From Streptomyces colonosanans (GTDB taxonomy: Bacteria; Actinomycetota; Actinomycetes; Streptomycetales; Streptomycetaceae): a stretch of DNA of 64,000 nucleotides. How positions within the stretch are numbered: the stretch's first letter is position 1; every line of letters starts with the position of its first letter. This document shows positions 62,013 through 64,000 of this stretch, piece by piece. The notes under the pieces were generated by a model. That model saw only the letters and a list, made by a program, of their open reading frames with translations. It searched no databases and was not told the DNA's origin. The DNA is taken from the NCBI RefSeq assembly GCF_001866645.1, contig NZ_MLYP01000058.1, forward strand, positions 62,001 to 126,000, written 5' to 3'. A program made the translations under genes and the position numbers.

Positions 62013-63488
62013 TCAGTACGCCCCGCGGCCGTCGACGACGGCGCGGAAGGTGCGGGCCATGACGTCCACATCACTGGTGAACGACCAGTTGTCGACGTAG
62101 CTGAGATCGAGCCGGACGGTCTCGTCCCAGGACAGGTCGGAGCGTCCGCTGATCTGCCACAGCCCGGTCATGCCCGGCCGTACGGTCAGCCGCCGCCACT
62201 CGACGGGCGTGTAGTGCGCCACCTCCTCGGCGAGTGGCGGCCGCGGACCTACCAGGGACATGTCACCCTTGAGGACGTTGACGAGCTGGGGCAGTTCGTC
62301 GAGCGAAGTGCGGCGCAGCCAATGGCCGACGCGGGTCACCCGGGGATCGCGGCGCATCTTGAACATCAGGCCGTCGTGCTCGTTCTCCTGGGCCAGTGCG
62401 GCCTTCTGGTGGTCGGCACCCACCCGCATGGTGCGGAACTTCCACATCACGAAGGGGTGCCCGGCCCGGCCGATGCGCTCGTGGAGATAGAGCACCGGCC
62501 CCGGCGAGGACAGTTTCACCGCGGCCGCGACCACCAGCAGCACCGGTGCCAGCGCGAGCAGGCCCAGCAGGGCGGTGCTGCGGTCCAGGGCTTCCTTGAG
62601 CAGAGGCTGCACTCCCTCCCGCACCGGCGGGGCCACGCGCAGCAGCGACATCCCGCCGGCGGATCCGGTCTCCAGGCGCTTGACGGACACCTCCACCAGG
62701 CCGGGCGCGACGAAGAGCTCGATGCCGACGTCGTGCAGGCCCCAGGAGAGGCGGCGCAGCCGCTCCCCGGAGAGCGCGGCGCCCGGGACGACCAGCACCA
62801 GATCGGCGCCGAGCCGGTGCGCCGCGCTGATGACCAGGTTGGCATCCTCCGCGGGGGACTCCGGCGCGGTGGCGGCAAGCCGTTCCCCGGTCCGGATCCC
62901 CGAGTCGAACGGGCCCTGTCCCACGGGGACGGCGCCCACCGCCACGTACGGGTGGTCGGTGCGCGCGGCGAGGTGTGCGGTGACACTGTCCGCCGCGGTG
63001 GGCTCGCCTACCACCAGGACCTTGATCACCGCCTGCGCCCCGCGGCGCACCGCAGCAAGATGACGATGCATCACCTTGCGGCACACCAGAGTCAGCAGCA
63101 GGCAGGGCAGCAGTGCCGCCAGGCACAGCGGCGCGCGCAGCCGCACCCCCGCCGCGGCGTGCCCCATGGCGAGCACTCCCAGCAGGATGAACCAGTCGTG
63201 GAGCACCGGCAGCGTGCCCCGGCTCTCGCCGATGGCGCGGGCCGCGTAGCGCGAGCGGAACAGCTGGACTCCCGCCCAGGCGAGCCCTGCGGCGACGCCG
63301 CTCGGCACTGCCCACGGCTGGTCTGTGGCGACGAGCATCAGTGCCACCGGCACCCCGGCGCCGACGAGGTCGGTGATCAGCGACGCCGGAAGATACCAGC
63401 GGGACTTGCGCCCCACCCACAGTGAGGAGCGCGCCCGCGAGCGCGACTTGCGCGATCTATCGGATTCAGCGGCCTGAACATCCCACAT
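62013..63488 (-). CDS. polyprenyl glycosylphosphotransferase (priming sugar transferase, WcaJ/WbaP-like)
   Basis: 491 residues from the ATG at 63488. N-terminal membrane helices (~38-60, 65-80, 100-145), a cytosolic domain (~155-280), a further helix ~320, then the bacterial sugar-transferase catalytic domain (~335-491) with KFRTMRVGAD, RRTSLDELPQLVNVLKGDMSLVGPRP and PGMTGLWQISGRSD. It transfers a hexose-1-phosphate from a nucleotide sugar to undecaprenyl phosphate, starting repeat-unit assembly. The conserved Arg, Asp-Glu and Pro-rich motifs are present. The leader GGGGGGTACATG matches the secreted-protein gene start. Confidence 0.94.
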   Translation of the reverse strand: MWDVQAAESDRSRKSRSRARSSLWVGRKSRWYLPASLITDLVGAGVPVALMLVATDQPWAVPSGVAAGLAWAGVQLFRSRYAARAIGESRGTLPVLHDWFILLGVLAMGHAAAGVRLRAPLCLAALLPCLLLTLVCRKVMHRHLAAVRRGAQAVIKVLVVGEPTAADSVTAHLAARTDHPYVAVGAVPVGQGPFDSGIRTGERLAATAPESPAEDANLVISAAHRLGADLVLVVPGAALSGERLRRLSWGLHDVGIELFVAPGLVEVSVKRLETGSAGGMSLLRVAPPVREGVQPLLKEALDRSTALLGLLALAPVLLVVAAAVKLSSPGPVLYLHERIGRAGHPFVMWKFRTMRVGADHQKAALAQENEHDGLMFKMRRDPRVTRVGHWLRRTSLDELPQLVNVLKGDMSLVGPRPPLAEEVAHYTPVEWRRLTVRPGMTGLWQISGRSDLSWDETVRLDLSYVDNWSFTSDVDVMARTFRAVVDGRGAY

Positions 63489-63769
63489 GTACCCCCCCAG
63501 GCACGTTCTGCGGCACGATTCGCCAGATGTCGCGAACACCTATTCGTCGAACATGCGGCGCGATAGTGAACAGTACGGCAAACTTGTGCACGCATGGGGG
63601 CGTTTACGTGAACACGGACGTGGCGCACGGAGCCGTATGAAGTCCCGCGCCGAGCACGCTGGTTGAGCCCCCGGTACGTTGGTCCGGCGGAAAGTCGCAC
63701 GAACGTCGAACGTGCTGACTACAGTGTGCGCCGGTGCGGTAGGGGCGCACCGCTTCGAGGTGGGGGTGC

Positions 63770-64000
63770 GTGGTGGGAGACAGGAACACGTCCGGGGCCG
63801 AAGTGGCGGGCCAGGACGAGTCGGTTGACCGGGAAGTAGGGGCGGGCAGAGCCGGTTGGATGACATCCGACCCGGCTGCCGACGTTCGCGATCCCTCGAC
63901 CGAAGCCACACAGAGGGGTGTTGGCGACTCTGGAGCCACGCCCGCGCGACCCCGGCGCCGCAAGAGCCGCGCACGTCGGGTGCTCCTCGGGGCGCTCGTA
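63770..64000 (+). CDS. N-terminal part of an unidentified protein, cut by the window edge
   Basis: Open from GTG 63770 (or 63773) to the last base, 77 codons. It begins with a polar, acidic low-complexity stretch and ends in a basic cluster followed by the start of a hydrophobic segment (RRRKSRARRVLLGALV). This is the usual look of a cytosolic tail leading into a membrane anchor, as in LytR-CpsA-Psr ligases that attach polysaccharides to the cell wall. That identity is only a guess from context. A G-rich leader precedes the start. Confidence 0.55.
   Translation, partial: MVGDRNTSGAEVAGQDESVDREVGAGRAGWMTSDPAADVRDPSTEATQRGVGDSGATPARPRRRKSRARRVLLGALV

Overview
The window is high-GC actinobacterial DNA, most likely from a Streptomyces or close relative. 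The signs are strong G/C bias at third codon positions, many GTG starts, ATGA/GTGA overlaps, giant modular polyketide synthase (PKS) genes, and LAL, TetR and NarL-type regulators. No tRNA, rRNA or CRISPR array was seen.

Bases 1-31900 are the right-hand part of a hybrid polyketide/non-ribosomal-peptide biosynthetic cluster. Two modular PKS genes lie on the plus strand. The first is cut by the window edge. Together they carry one module with a probably dead ketoreductase and two fully reducing modules; all three acyltransferases have the methylmalonyl-type YASH motif. Export genes follow: TetR, a DrrA/DrrB-like ABC exporter and an MmpL-like transporter. A minus-strand pair comes next: a PKS module whose AT and DH have lost their catalytic residues while KS and ACP stay intact, followed 21 bp later by an NRPS module (TubC-type docking, heterocyclization, cysteine-type adenylation, carrier) that should make a cysteine-derived thiazoline. 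No thioesterase or reductase release domain is visible. Docking features suggest the order PKS1 -> PKS2 -> KS-AT0-DH0-ACP -> Cy-A(Cys)-PCP, but this is inference.

Bases 29600-33100 look eroded: a KAS III-like gene with an apparent +1 frameshift, an AurF-like diiron oxygenase fragment, the 3' half of an MFS exporter, a perfect 26-bp inverted repeat and a frameshifted unknown gene. A glyoxalase-like gene at 18.9-19.7 kb also appears frameshifted. Bases 33100-38000 hold an atypical NarL-type regulator, a CPA2 cation/proton antiporter and a LAL regulator, plausibly the control and self-protection end of the cluster.

Bases 38000-47000 look like ordinary chromosome: a secreted protein, a domain-permuted lipoate ligase, a two-component system, a second MmpL transporter and SMI1/KNR4-type genes.

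Bases 47000-64000 are a surface-polysaccharide locus. It has a CDP-alcohol phosphotransferase, a cytidylyltransferase, two family-4 glycosyltransferases, a Wzz-like protein with a degenerate P-loop, a flippase, a polymerase, a WcaF-like acetyltransferase, GDP-mannose dehydratase and GDP-fucose synthase, and a priming sugar transferase. A lipoprotein and a large secreted beta-propeller/LamG/DNRLRE protein lie inside it. This predicts a fucose-containing exopolysaccharide built on a polyprenyl lipid, flipped and polymerised outside the cell.
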